Source of the DNA: Actinomycetes bacterium
GTDB taxonomy: Bacteria > Actinomycetota > Coriobacteriia > Coriobacteriales > Eggerthellaceae
Reading direction: 5' to 3'
Assembly (NCBI GenBank): GCA_023460315.1
Contig: JAEWQO010000056.1
Span: forward strand, 1 to 64,000
Length of the DNA stretch: 64,000 nucleotides
In this document: piece by piece, positions 17,889-27,600 of the stretch
Layout of the letters: each line of letters begins with the position of its first letter
Position numbering within the stretch: the stretch's first letter is position 1
Made by a program: the position numbers and the translations under genes
Notes under the pieces: model-generated
Database searches by the model: none
Told to the model about the DNA's origin: nothing
The model's input: only the letters and a program-made list of their open reading frames with translations

Positions 17889-18486
17889 ACGCCTGATCCT
17901 CGTCATCTTCAGTCTCGGTTTGTTATGTCTGGCGGGATTTTTAATAGCGAGGGGCGCATCAATCGTCAATTCCGCTTACCCGGCTCCTCCCATCTTCGTG
18001 GAAAGCGAAGGAGAGCCTGTTGCCGTAAATGGAACGGAAGACGTTACTTTCACAGTGGACGATGCGTTCGTGCTGAACAAAGGCGAAGTCCAAAAGATGA
18101 TGCCCGAATCGTACCAGAGCAAGGTTGATAGCTTCGGCGATTTCGCCTCAATCGTGGTGAACATCTCGATCACCAGCGACTCTGATTCCGAGCAGAACAT
18201 TCAGTCTCTTAGAGAGTCCATGCTTTCGATTGGCAAAACCTATTCGAACGGCATAGATCTACCAAGCACTGTGGAGATATCGGAAGAAAGCACCTATACG
18301 ACAATAGGGCCGCACGAAAGCAGGAGCGTTTCGTTCGTTTACACCATCTTGAGAAGAAGCCTTCCTCAAGAAATCTGGAATTCGTTAACGAATCAGGATA
18401 TCTATTTCGTCCACAGCTTGCACCCAGCAATCAACAAGATAAAACTCGATGTAGGGAGCAACTTGATCTATGACGAAACTCTATGA
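17878..18486 (+). CDS. Membrane-anchored extracellular accessory protein B, cassette 1
   Basis: A 202-residue protein with one N-terminal membrane segment (about residues 6-24) and a beta-rich outer domain containing VNGTEDVTFTVDDAFVLNKGE and PHESRSVSFVYTILRRSLPQ. It resembles DUF5027-like exported proteins, tentatively. The start overlaps the end of the ATPase gene by 11 bases; a GTG nine bases upstream is an alternative. The counterpart at the end of cassette 2 is the frameshifted gene at 39568. Its stop lies two bases from the IS110 remnant. Confidence 0.65.
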   Translation: MKHRRLILVIFSLGLLCLAGFLIARGASIVNSAYPAPPIFVESEGEPVAVNGTEDVTFTVDDAFVLNKGEVQKMMPESYQSKVDSFGDFASIVVNISITSDSDSEQNIQSLRESMLSIGKTYSNGIDLPSTVEISEESTYTTIGPHESRSVSFVYTILRRSLPQEIWNSLTNQDIYFVHSLHPAINKIKLDVGSNLIYDETL

Positions 18487-18488
18487 CC

Positions 18489-18942
18489 TCACCGCGCTAG
18501 AATAGTTGGCTCGATCCGGTATCGCTCCTCTCTGTTGCCGCCCCTGTTCAATCTGCGTCTGGTCACCTTACCGTTCGAAGCCTCTATGGGCGACGCACCG
18601 CAAAGGGCCGCAAAAGCGGACGCGGATCCCAGCCTCTCGGAATTGTCCCCTGCCCTTGCGCCGCCTGTCGCGCTTGGGACGGAGAACCTCGACGACCGGA
18701 TACCCCATGGAGGCAAAATGCGTGCTCAGCCCTGCTCCGAATGAGGCAGTTCCCTCCACGCCGACGACAAGACAACGGTCGGGAGTCCCGATAGCTTCTG
18801 CAAGTTGCCCATACCCGCGCTCGTCGGCCAGATAAGATGCCGAGAAGGCCTTCCTCCCAAGTCTGTCGAGAAGACAGGGCACGGGCCTGTCCTTATGGGT
18901 GTCGATTCCCGCGATCACGGTTTTCTCAGATCCCGTCTTCAA
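18489..18942 (-). pseudogene. IS110-family transposase remnant
   Basis: The N-terminal DEDD/RuvC-like part is recognisable (VIAGIDTHKDRPVPCLLD, then VVGVEGTASFGAGLS and YPVVEVLRPKR), and in another frame the C-terminal transposase-20 part (SASAFAALCGASPIEASNGK, TRRRLNRGGNR). The middle of the protein, roughly 200 residues by family length, is missing. It is therefore a deleted and frameshifted copy. It abuts the end of cassette 1 and is a different lineage from the intact IS110 at 46050. Confidence 0.85.
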
Positions 18943-19282
18943 GCTCCTTCGTTCGTGTGACGGTTTCGCACGGCGAGACGAAAGGCAGGCAGAACACTGA
19001 TGGGTGGTGCCGGCGGAGGGCGGCAAGTCATTCGAAAAGTCAGCCTGGACAAGCGACGGTTGGTGCGTGAGCCAACTCTCCGACGATGGGGCGCCGCCGG
19101 CCGGCCGATACCCTCAGCTTCATTATCGTCGCATCGGCAAGCCGGTCGATAACCATTATCGGTGTTGGTGCAACCCATCCCAGCGAGGTGCAGGCTTTAG
19201 CCTGCCCGAGCGGACGGAACATGAGCCCCTCGAAGGAGCCGTCGCCTGTAACCCAGTCGCGACGCGGCCTATCCTACCACAG

Positions 19283-19447
19283 TCATGCCGCCTTCGAGCC
19301 GACGGTCTCGATGGCAAGCTTGATTATCTTGGAGGCACGCTCGACAGCGGCCGCAGAGGGTCTGCCGGAGGCCTTGGCCACCAACGCCCTCCCCCGGCGG
19401 GCGGCCTCCTGTTCCTCGTAGAAGCCCAAGATGGCGTCTCCGGTCAT
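19283..19447 (-). CDS. Short hypothetical ORF near the IS110 remnant
   Basis: A 54-residue frame (MTGDAILGFYEEQEAARRGR then an Ala/Lys-rich helix) with a distant GGAAG site. Its composition looks coding and alpha-helical, but no family is recognised. It could be a passenger or the tail of a decayed gene next to the IS110 remnant. The 250 bases between it and the remnant may be the old non-coding leader of that element. Confidence 0.3.
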   Translation of the reverse strand: MTGDAILGFYEEQEAARRGRALVAKASGRPSAAAVERASKIIKLAIETVGSKAA

Positions 19448-19682
19448 GTGGCGCCCTAACTTCCAAAAACGCTCTTACACGAACATTCGGGGCGTGAGGG
19501 GCAACTCGCGATTGCACTATGTGCAGCCGTGTCTTGCACGGTCATGCACGATTCTAGATGAGCGAAACTCCCCAGCCGAAACATCGGAATGCGTTAGCCA
19601 ACACACAGATATCAGACCTACAAACGTGCGTCGAGTCAGACACGCCACAAGCATCGCAGGCCGAAAGAGAAGAGTACAGAAA

Positions 19683-19716
19683 GCCAACCTTCCAGATCCT
19701 TGGGGGTTGGCCTTTA
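19683..19716. terminator. Bidirectional terminator after the metallopeptidase gene
   Basis: GCCAACC (19683-19689) pairs with GGTTGGC (19705-19711). On the minus strand the stem is followed by TTTCTGTACTC, and on the plus strand by CTTTATTTG. It lies directly downstream of the minus-strand metallopeptidase gene. Confidence 0.6.
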
Positions 19717-19723
19717 TTTGTCT

Positions 19724-19737
19724 CTTGACAAAACTAT
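19724..19737 (+). repeat. Orphan copy of the IS110 right-end 14-mer
   Basis: CTTGACAAAACTAT here is identical to the last 14 bases of the intact IS110 at 47633-47646. No plus-strand transposase lies to its left, so it is probably the scar or end of a lost element. It contains TTGACA, a consensus -35 box, as IS110 right ends often do. Confidence 0.5.
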
Positions 19738-19744
19738 CTGCATA

Positions 19745-20629
19745 TTAGCGCAGCTTTGAGCGACGTTCCCGCCAATCAGGCAGACAGTCATCAAGCAGAG
19801 CTTTGAAGCGAGCACCATGGCCCCGCTCGATAAGGTGGCACAGCTCATGCACGACGACGTACTCCAAACATGCAGGCGGATAGAGGGCCAGGCGAACATT
19901 GATGCAGATGCGGCCCGTTGCTGGCTGGCAGCTGCCCCAACGGCTGGTCATGTTGCGGTACACCAGCCTGCCGGCCTTCACGCCAAGAACCGGCTCCCAG
20001 CGCTGCACCAAGGAGGGGACGCACGCCTCGACGACCGTGCGCCATTCCGACACCTCCTCCGGGGTCGCAGAAGACGCGACAGCCGTGGGCGAGGAAGCCA
20101 CTTCAGCCCGCTTCTCGTCAATCCAGCGCCGCCGTTCACGGACGAGACGCACGATGTCCCCCTCGATCACCTGAAGAGGGGCAGACACCTCGACCCGTCC
20201 GTCAGGTGGCTTGATGCGCAGGTTGATGTTCTTGATGCGTTTGCGGCACAACAGCACGGTCAAGCCGTCCACTGTCAGCTCTCGTGGTGGCAGCGTCGTT
20301 GACCGGCTTAGACTTTTCTTTGTCCCGACCTGTTTCTTCGACGCGAGGCCTTTCCTGGGTCCATGCGCCTTCTCGGCCGCATAGCACTTCCGAGGCTTGG
20401 CACCGTGCCTGGCCTCATCGTCACTTCCGTTCCCCTTTACCGGTTCGGCCTTATGCATCTTTCTTGCATCGCCTCCCTGATCAGCTCCATCACCTTGCCC
20501 GCTTTCTCCGCGCTTCTTAGTCCATCCATCTTGTCGCGCTCCGTACTCCGGGCTATCGAGCAACGGGATCGATGAGCTTCCGTCTAAACCCGGCAGCGTC
20601 CTCCGCCCCCCCCTCGCCGCAACTCTCAC
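19745..20629 (-). CDS. YgjP-like zinc metallopeptidase (DUF45)
   Basis: A protein of up to 294 residues. The C-terminal 175 residues form a YgjP/WLM-type metallopeptidase with HELCHLIERGHGARF (HExxH plus downstream His) and the family signature RWGSCQ. The N-terminal 110 residues are Lys/Gly/Asp-rich and low complexity. GTG 20629 overlaps the TGA of rsmI (GTGA); ATG 20458 is a shorter alternative start. It is cotranscribed behind rsmI. The substrate is unknown. Confidence 0.85.
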   Translation of the reverse strand: MRVAARGGRRTLPGLDGSSSIPLLDSPEYGARQDGWTKKRGESGQGDGADQGGDARKMHKAEPVKGNGSDDEARHGAKPRKCYAAEKAHGPRKGLASKKQVGTKKSLSRSTTLPPRELTVDGLTVLLCRKRIKNINLRIKPPDGRVEVSAPLQVIEGDIVRLVRERRRWIDEKRAEVASSPTAVASSATPEEVSEWRTVVEACVPSLVQRWEPVLGVKAGRLVYRNMTSRWGSCQPATGRICINVRLALYPPACLEYVVVHELCHLIERGHGARFKALLDDCLPDWRERRSKLR

Positions 20630-21477
20630 GCCTTGAGGGCGAGATCGTATGCAACGTTGCGTGGAATTCCGTACTCCTCGACAAGCATGCGCACGACATC
20701 GCGCTTCGTGCGTCCCGCAGCTTTGAGTTCAGCTGCGCGAACGAGCGCCGCGCTCTCGGCGTCGAGCGCAGCGCTCTCTTCCTCCGACTCGCTGGGTCCC
20801 TCGACGACGAGAACCACTTCCCCCTTGATGCCGGTCGATTCGGCACGTTCGGAAAACAAGTCACGAATATCGGCCGTGCGACCATGTGCCACTTCCTCGT
20901 GAAGCTTCGTCAGCTCACGGCACACGGTGACCTCCCGCTGGGGGAAAACTTCCGCTATCGCCCCAAGCGCAGAAACCAGCCGGTGGGGACTTTCGTAGAA
21001 GATGAGCGCCGAATCCAGGGAAGCCAGCGATGCCAACAGCGCACGACGCTCAAGATCCTTGCGAGGGAAGAACCCCCCGAAGTAAAAGCGGGGATTGACG
21101 CACCCGCTGGCGACATAGGCCGTTGCCACCGCGGTCGGCCCTGGCAAAACCTCGACCGCAACCCCTGCCTCCCGTGCCGCCCGAACAAGACGCAGGCCCG
21201 GATCAGACACGCCAGGCATGCCGGCATCGGTGCAGTAGGCGATCGTCTCGCCGGCGGCCACGCGCTCAACGATAGAGGCCGCACGCTCGCCGACAAGTGC
21301 CTCATCAAGCCGCTCAATTCGTTTTTCAATGTTGAATGCCGCCAGCAGCTTGCCCGTGACACGCGTGTCTTCCGCACATACCGCATCGGCCGCACGCAAC
21401 GCGTCAAGCGCACGCGCGGTCATGTCGCCCAGATTCCCCAGCGGAGTCGGACAGACAACCAGCTTTCCCTCGGCCAT
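20626..21477 (-). CDS. rsmI: 16S rRNA 2'-O-ribose methyltransferase RsmI
   Basis: A 283-residue SAM-dependent methyltransferase of the tetrapyrrole methylase fold that modifies C1402 of 16S rRNA. The motifs LVVCPTPLGNLGDMT, VCAEDTR, CTDAGMPGVSDPG and FYFGGFFPR are all present. Length is normal. It is preceded after 12 bases by a small membrane protein gene and followed by the metallopeptidase in a coupled GTGA overlap, so three genes form one unit. Confidence 0.95.
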   Translation of the reverse strand: MAEGKLVVCPTPLGNLGDMTARALDALRAADAVCAEDTRVTGKLLAAFNIEKRIERLDEALVGERAASIVERVAAGETIAYCTDAGMPGVSDPGLRLVRAAREAGVAVEVLPGPTAVATAYVASGCVNPRFYFGGFFPRKDLERRALLASLASLDSALIFYESPHRLVSALGAIAEVFPQREVTVCRELTKLHEEVAHGRTADIRDLFSERAESTGIKGEVVLVVEGPSESEEESAALDAESAALVRAAELKAAGRTKRDVVRMLVEEYGIPRNVAYDLALKA

Positions 21478-21489
21478 GCCCGGTCCACC

Positions 21490-21621
21490 CTAGCGCTTGT
21501 GCCGAATGATGGCGAACGCAGCGATGCCGGCGACAATCGCTACAACAGCTACGACGATGATGCCAATAACGAGCGGCAACATTCCGTCGCCCGTGCATGC
21601 AAGCGCACCGATTCCATTCAT
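21490..21621 (-). CDS. 43-residue single-span membrane protein
   Basis: A small gene found by reading the region upstream of rsmI. The product starts MNGIGALACTGDGMLPLV, continues as one hydrophobic helix of about 22 residues (to about residue 39) and ends IRHKR. An excellent GGAAGGA site lies 10 bases before the ATG. The TGDGMLPLV-helix-basic tail layout resembles a sortase-type C-terminal sorting tail without a mature domain. Function unknown; it probably belongs to the rsmI operon. Confidence 0.65.
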   Translation of the reverse strand: MNGIGALACTGDGMLPLVIGIIVVAVVAIVAGIAAFAIIRHKR

Positions 21622-22031
21622 TGCGTCAGTCCTTCCAATCCTTCCTTCGTTACACAGCACAGGGTGCCGTCATCCTCTAAACGAGTGATCCGCACGTACC
21701 CGGCAGGTGCTCGACAGGCGCCCAGCATGCTCTTGACACCCATCTAGCGAGCACTCGAGACCAACGCGCCGGCATCCCTGCACCCACCGGCCCCGCACCA
21801 AGGGAGGGAGCATTGATTCCAAGCGCAGCCATATCAGAAGCGTGCCCCAGCCCCTCTGCAGAGGAGACGCAAGCCAGCGTTCGTGTTCGGATTCAGCTGT
21901 TCAGCTTAGACTGAATCGAGCCTCATCCATCCATGCCCGCAATCCGTCTGCCTCCATGATCTCATAAGCAACCTCCGACGAACCCAAATCCCCGCATTTC
22001 CGCACGGGTTGCCCATAGGCGCTTTTCATTA
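21622..22031. other. Gene-free region upstream of the small membrane protein
   Basis: About 410 bases without a supported gene. A 73-codon minus-strand frame (21901-22122) has no ribosome site and runs across the MITE-like element, so it was not accepted. The promoter for the rsmI unit probably lies near 21650-21750 but no clear boxes were found. Confidence 0.4.
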
Positions 22032-22216
22032 TTGGACAAAATTTTCGACTTACCCTGCGATTTTCATCGTTTGAAGGCCACTTTGCCGTTTTTTCGAGAT
22101 ATCTCGACCCACCAAGCAACATGATAGAGGGAAGGAGAAATCCCCACCTGGGATTATAGGAACCTAAACGAAAATCTCCTCACCGCAGAGACGCTTCAGC
22201 CGAAAATTTTGTCCAA
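22032..22216. repeat. MITE-like element with 16-base terminal inverted repeats
   Basis: TTGGACAAAATTTTCG at 22032-22047 is the exact reverse complement of CGAAAATTTTGTCCAA at 22201-22216. The 153 bases between continue as an imperfect inverted repeat just inside the ends (GATTTTC/GAAAATC) and include the palindrome CGAGATATCTCG. No transposase is encoded. The size and structure fit a non-autonomous element. Confidence 0.65.
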
Positions 22217-22278
22217 CTATGTGCTCGGGAGACAAGCAGACCCCAACAAACAGACCGGCAAGGAATGCGATGGAGAGA

Positions 22279-22314
22279 GGGCTTGGGCTTGGGCTTGGGC
22301 TTGGGCTTGGGCTT
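22279..22314. repeat. Six copies of the hexamer GGGCTT
   Basis: Perfect 36-base microsatellite of GGGCTT units. It lies downstream of the phosphoenolpyruvate-hydrolase-like gene and its terminator, outside any accepted gene. A hexamer does not shift reading frames, and slippage here would only change spacing. Confidence 0.9.
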
Positions 22315-22361
22315 GAGAGCAACGCCACTCTTCGAAAATTCTCCGCCGCCGAAACGCGGGC

Positions 22362-22410
22362 AGAAAAACGGCAAGCGCCGTCCCTGCGCTTGCCCAGGCA
22401 CAGGGACGGC
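22362..22410 (-). terminator. Terminator of the Tm-1-like operon
   Basis: GCCGTCCCTG (22377-22386) pairs with CAGGGACGGC (22401-22410). On the minus strand the stem is followed by GCTTGCCGTTTTTC, a Rho-independent terminator ten bases after the last stop codon of the operon. Confidence 0.8.
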
Positions 22411-22419
22411 GTGAGGCAA

Positions 22420-23250
22420 TTACCTCCTGATGGCCTTGAACGCTTCCGTCTGAGCCTTGATGCCGCGCTCGGCAGCCAGCCGCTCGATAGAGGTCGCGCC
22501 GAAGAAACCGTCAATGCCCGGCACATGCTCGATGACGTAAGCTGCGTCCTGAGGCTCGGCGATAGGGCCGCCATGGCAAATGACCAGCGCGTCAGGATTC
22601 TCTCCCTTGACCACGTCCACGATGCCCGCAATGATTGCAGCGCAGTCGTCAAGCGTGCGTGCGGTCTCGGCCCCGATGGTGCCTCCGGTCGTCAGTCCCA
22701 TGTGGGCGACGACGATATCTGCCCCCGCCTTGGTCATGGCCAGGGCCTGCTCTTCGTCGAACACATAGGGACAGGTGAGCATGTCAAGCTTGTGTGCCTC
22801 GGCTATCATGTCGACCTCGAGGCCATATCCCATGCCCGTCTCTTCCAGATTCTGACGGAACACGCCATCGATAAGGCCGACGGTCGGAAAGTTCTGCACC
22901 CCGTTGAAACCTTGCTCCTTGAGCTCTTTCAGGTATTTCTTCATGACGCGAAACGGATCCGTGCCGCACACCCCAGCAAGCACCGGAGTGTCTTTGACCA
23001 CAGGCAGAACCTCGGAACCCATTTCAACCACGATCTGATTTGCATCGCCATAGGACAGCAGGCCCGCAAGCGAGCCGCGGCCCGCCATGCGAAAACGACC
23101 CGAATTATAGATGACGAAGATATCGGCACCGCCCGCTTCCGACGACTTTGCCGTGATGCCGGTGCCGGCACCAACGCCCAAGAGGATATTGCCTTCGGCA
23201 AGCGAAGCACGGAAGCGATCAAGGATTTCTGCGCGGGAAAGTTCGAGCAT
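22420..23250 (-). CDS. Phosphoenolpyruvate hydrolase family TIM-barrel protein
   Basis: A 276-residue TIM-barrel protein of the PF09370 type (Tm-1 C-terminal half). Recognisable segments are [60 protein letters not shown] and [18 protein letters not shown]. Reaction is uncertain: the family includes proteins annotated as phosphoenolpyruvate hydrolases. It follows the UPF0261 gene by 40 bases; the two halves are fused in the tomato Tm-1 protein and in fungal homologues, so they probably act together. Confidence 0.88.
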   Translation of the reverse strand: MLELSRAEILDRFRASLAEGNILLGVGAGTGITAKSSEAGGADIFVIYNSGRFRMAGRGSLAGLLSYGDANQIVVEMGSEVLPVVKDTPVLAGVCGTDPFRVMKKYLKELKEQGFNGVQNFPTVGLIDGVFRQNLEETGMGYGLEVDMIAEAHKLDMLTCPYVFDEEQALAMTKAGADIVVAHMGLTTGGTIGAETARTLDDCAAIIAGIVDVVKGENPDALVICHGGPIAEPQDAAYVIEHVPGIDGFFGATSIERLAAERGIKAQTEAFKAIRR

Positions 23251-23289
23251 GGGTTTCTCCTTTTCTTGCGATGGCTTGTTTTATCCGAT

Positions 23290-24498
23290 TTACGCCTTCA
23301 TGAGGTCGACGAGCTTCTGCGCCGCAGCGACAGCAAACTCGTCGTCATTGATGTGGGCGTCCATCTTCACTATCTCAACCACGTCTGGCATGATGTGTTC
23401 CTCCAAGGTGGAAAAGAGCATCTTGTCCTCTTCGGGGCCGTAGAACGGCTGCCCCTCGGCATCGATCATTGACACGCCCTTAAGCGGCAACATGACCGTG
23501 CAAGGCCCGGTTGACAGGTTTACTTTCGAGGCGATAGCTTCGGCTACCAGCCGATTCTCTTCCACCGTGGTGCGCATGAGCGTGACCGTGGGATTGTGCT
23601 TGTACAGGTTCCTCTCGGCGAATTCGGGCGGAACCGTGTCGAGGGGCCCAAAGTTCACCATATCAACCGCGCCTACGCTCAGGACGGTGGGAACGCCACA
23701 CAATGCCGCCGCCTCACACCGCTCCGGCCCGGCGGCCAAGACGCCACCGACGATCTCATCGCACCATTCGGTCGTGGTCAGATCGAGGACACCCTCGATG
23801 AAGCCATCATTGACCAGGGCCTCCATGCACCTGCCGCCCGTGCCGGTCGCGTGGAACACCAACACCTCGTATCCTTGATCCTCCAAATATGCCTGGGCTT
23901 TCTGGACCGCCGGAGTCGTGACTCCAAACATGGTGGCGGCAACGAGCGGCCGGTGGTCTTCCCGGCGGGGAGCCTCGTGTTCCAGCATGCCAGCCATAGC
24001 CGCAACGGCATTGTTGAATATGGTGGCTGAGAAGCTGTTGACGCCAGCAACGTCGACGATGGACGGAAACATGGCGATGTCCGAAGCGCCGATGTAAGGG
24101 AAGGTGTCACCCGATGCCATGGTGGACACCATGACCTTGGGCACGCCGATGGGAAGCTTGCGCATGCCTGCCGTGGCAATGGTGGTGCCCCCTGAACCGC
24201 CCATGGAAAACACGCCGTCAAAACGTCCGTTGGCATAGAGGTTGGGAAGCAGCTTCTCAAGGCCGCGTGTCATGGTTTCAGTGGCGAAGGCGCGATCCTT
24301 CTTCTCGACGATGACCGACATGTCGATGTCGATGGCGGCAGCCACTTCCGTGTTGGACACGTCGGGGGCAGTCTGTGGGTCGAACACGCCGCAATGGATG
24401 GTGAGCGTCTTGAGGCCGAGTTCCTCAAAACGAGCTTTTACGTAGGCGAATTCCTCGCCTTTGGTGTCGAACGTACCGATGATAGCAACAGTTTTCAC
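23290..24498 (-). CDS. Tm-1-like ATP-binding protein (UPF0261)
   Basis: A 402-residue protein matching the N-terminal half of Tm-1. It starts MKTVAIIGTFDTKGEEFAYV, and contains FSMGGSGGTTIATAGMRKLP and PKVMVSTMASGDTFPYIGAS, the ATP-binding and conserved loops of the family. Its role in bacteria is not established. It sits between the giant activase gene (150 bases upstream) and the TIM-barrel partner (40 bases downstream), suggesting a common metabolic task. Confidence 0.9.
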   Translation of the reverse strand: MKTVAIIGTFDTKGEEFAYVKARFEELGLKTLTIHCGVFDPQTAPDVSNTEVAAAIDIDMSVIVEKKDRAFATETMTRGLEKLLPNLYANGRFDGVFSMGGSGGTTIATAGMRKLPIGVPKVMVSTMASGDTFPYIGASDIAMFPSIVDVAGVNSFSATIFNNAVAAMAGMLEHEAPRREDHRPLVAATMFGVTTPAVQKAQAYLEDQGYEVLVFHATGTGGRCMEALVNDGFIEGVLDLTTTEWCDEIVGGVLAAGPERCEAAALCGVPTVLSVGAVDMVNFGPLDTVPPEFAERNLYKHNPTVTLMRTTVEENRLVAEAIASKVNLSTGPCTVMLPLKGVSMIDAEGQPFYGPEEDKMLFSTLEEHIMPDVVEIVKMDAHINDDEFAVAAAQKLVDLMKA

Positions 24499-24648
24499 AA
24501 GGACCTCCTGAACGGTCTGCCAGTACGGTCAGTGTACGCTTTGCGAAATCACCGTGCAACCTGAGCGGGCCGCCCGCTGCCAATGAGGAAAAGCCCCATC
24601 CGACCAACGGCCCGTCCGGCCACAGGGCAAACTCACGCGGCCCGCAGA

Positions 24649-27600
24649 TCACACCCTCAGCTCTTCCCGCTCGCTCTCGACGACATCCTCGTGCACCTCG
24701 CACGAACACCCACAGCGAGGGGACGCGTCGCACGAGATCGCCACTTCCGAGCCCATGATCTGCGGCACCACTTTTGCGCCGCCGACATATGCATCGCGGG
24801 CGGCTTGCGCCTCGGTCTCCTTCTCGGCAAGGTTCGACTTCGCCACGGAGATCATGAGCTTGATACGGTTGAGCTGGTTCACTTCGGACGCGCCCGGATC
24901 ATAGTCCACAGCGACGATGTTGCTGTCGGGGTACCGGCGGCGCAGCTCCTTGATGACAGCCTTGCCGACCACATGATTCGGCAGGCAGGCAAAGGGCTGC
25001 GTGCACACCACGTTCGGTGCTCCCGTCTTGATCAGCTCCACCATCTCGGCCGTGAGCAACCAGCCCTCGCCCATCGAGTTGCACAGGCTGAGTATCTCGC
25101 TGGCATACTCGGCCAATTCGTAAATGTTCGCCGGAGGATCGAAGCGGTTCGACTCTTCCAAAGCCTTGGTCACCGGCTTGCGGAACGCGTCGATGAACTT
25201 CAACGCGATGCGGCCGCCCACGGCGCCTTTGGCCGAACGTCCGAGCGGATCCTTCTGGAAGATGCCGCCGGCAATGCCAAACAGGAAGAATTCCACCAGG
25301 CCCGGAACCACCGCCTCGCACCCTTCTCGCTCGATCACGTCGACAACCTGATTGTTCGCCGTCGGATGGAATTTCACCAAAATCTCTCCCACCACGCCGA
25401 CCCGCGGCTTGGTTCCCTCCCCGTGCAAAGGCAGGGTGTCGAAGTCCTCGACGATGCTCCGCACGGTGCGCTTGAAGGTGCCACGCCCCAGACCGTGGGC
25501 CAGCTGGGCCTTGCACGTGGCCATCCAATGATCGAACAGGCGGTTGGCGCTCCCCTTCTCCATCTCATAGGGCCGGGTGCGATACAGGGCCATCATGAGC
25601 AGGTCGCCATACAGCAGCGCATAGATGGCCTGCACCAACATCTTCGGAGTGATCTTGAACCCGGGATTGTCCTCTCCCAGATCTTTGAAAGAGAGCGCAA
25701 TCACGGGGATGTGGGACAATCCCACCGATTTCAGGGCCTTGCGGATAAGCGAGATGTAGTTTGTGGCGCGACAGCCACCACCTGTCTGGGTGATGACGAC
25801 GGCCAGCTTGTCAGTGTCATAGCGACCGGACATGACCGCTTCCATGATCTGGCCGGTAACCAAAATGGACGGATAGCAGATGTCATTGTTCACATACTTG
25901 AGGCCCGCGTCGACCGCCCCATGGTCAACCGACGGCAACAGCTCGAGGTTGTAGCCGAACCGATGGAAGATGTCGAACAGCAGATCGAAATGGATGGGAG
26001 CCATTTGTGGCGCGAGAATGGTGTAACCGGCATCCTTCATCTCCTGCGTGAACACGGCGCGCGGGAATTCCGTCGTCGTGCCCTCACGCTGACGGAAGCG
26101 AGCCGCCACCTCGGGGGCTGACTTCTGAGCAAACGTCTCGGGAGGTGCCGGAACGGAGACCGGGGCGGTCGCAGCGGCCGCAGCGGTCGGGGCAGCCTCC
26201 TGGCCGACGGGTGCAAACAATGCCGGATCAAGGTTGACCGCCGGGCACCCGCAGGAAACATGCTCGGCTTCCGCCTGCTCGTCGGCCTGGTCTTTCAGCG
26301 CGGCCAGCAGGCTGCGCACACGGATGCGCGCCGCACCCAAGTTCGACACCTCGTCGATCTTGAGGACGGTGTACACCTTGCCAGCCGCCTCAAGAATCTC
26401 CTGCACCTGATCGGTGGTGAGGGCGTCAAGGCCGCAGCCGAAGCTGTTCAGCTGGATGAGGTCAAGGTCGCGGCGCTCGGTCGCCACTTTTGCCGCCGCA
26501 TACAGACGCGTGTGGTACATCCATTGGTCAACCACGCGAATGGGCCGTTCGACCTGACCCAGATGCGCGACCGAATCCTCGGTAAGCACGGCCAGGCCAA
26601 AGCTGGTCAACAGCTCGGGGATGGCGTGATTGATCTCGGGATCGTTGTGGTAGGGACGGCCGGCCAGAACGATTCCATGGGTGCCCGTCTCCTCCATCCA
26701 GGCAAGCGTCTCCTCGCCCTTGGCGCGTATGTCCCGCTTGAACGCCTCGTCTTCCGCCCACGCCGCGTCCACGGCAGCGTCAACGTCGGACCGGGTCGGC
26801 GCAGACAGGCTCTCTCCCATGAGCTCGGGATGTCCTTCCACCAGCTCAACGAACAGGCGCTTCTTCAGGTGCTCCTTCTGGTCGTAGGGCAGCCACGGGT
26901 TCAGGAACTGCACGTCGGACGTGCGCAGCTCGTCGATGTTGAGGCGCAGCGCCTCCGCATAGCTGGCCACAATGGGGCAATTGAAATGGTTGCCGGCACC
27001 CGCATCTTCTTGGCGCTCCCACTTCGAGCAGGGAAACCAGATGAAATCAGGGTGTTTTTCCAGCAGGTTCATGATGTGCCCATGGCTGAGCTTGGCCGGG
27101 TAGCACACCGATTCGGACGGCATGGACTCGATGCCCGCCTCGTAGGTTTTCTTCGTCGAGGGATCCGACAGCACCACACGGAATCCAAGCTTGGTGAAGA
27201 ACGTGAACCAGAAGGGATAGTTCTCGTACATGTTGAGCGCACGGGGAATGCCCACGGAGCCGCGCGGGGCCGCGTCGGCCGCGAGGGACTCATAGTCAAA
27301 CAGGCGCTTTGATTTGTACTCATAAAGGTTCGGCACGCTTTTGGCCTCATCGACCGTGCCGACACCCTTCTCGCAGCGGTTGCCCGTGATGAAACGCCGA
27401 TGCTTGCCGGTGTGCTCGTCAATGCCGAAATCGTTGACCGTGAGCAGGCAGCTGTTCGAACATCCCTTGCAGCGCAGGGTGCGATGCGTGGGAGCAAGCG
27501 CGTCAATCTGCTCGAGCGAGAGTAACGACGACCCCTGGTGCCGCGCGGCACTTTCGGCAGACTCATCCTCTTTGGCTGCGGCACGTTGCGCCTCGTGGCA

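Noticed and set aside
20572..21747. 391-codon plus-strand frame
   Set aside because: Antisense to rsmI, whose motifs are complete.
22279..22314. KP-repeat protein tail encoded by the hexamer on the minus strand
   Set aside because: The frame lacks a ribosome site and crosses the terminator of the upstream operon.
22219..23472. 417-codon plus-strand frame covering the GGGCTT repeat
   Set aside because: Antisense to the TIM-barrel gene and terminator; no ribosome site and no family sequence.
24583..26121. 512-codon plus-strand frame
   Set aside because: It lies wholly antisense to the giant activase, whose domains are clear; its His/Asp/Arg-rich translation is typical of an antisense shadow in high-GC DNA.
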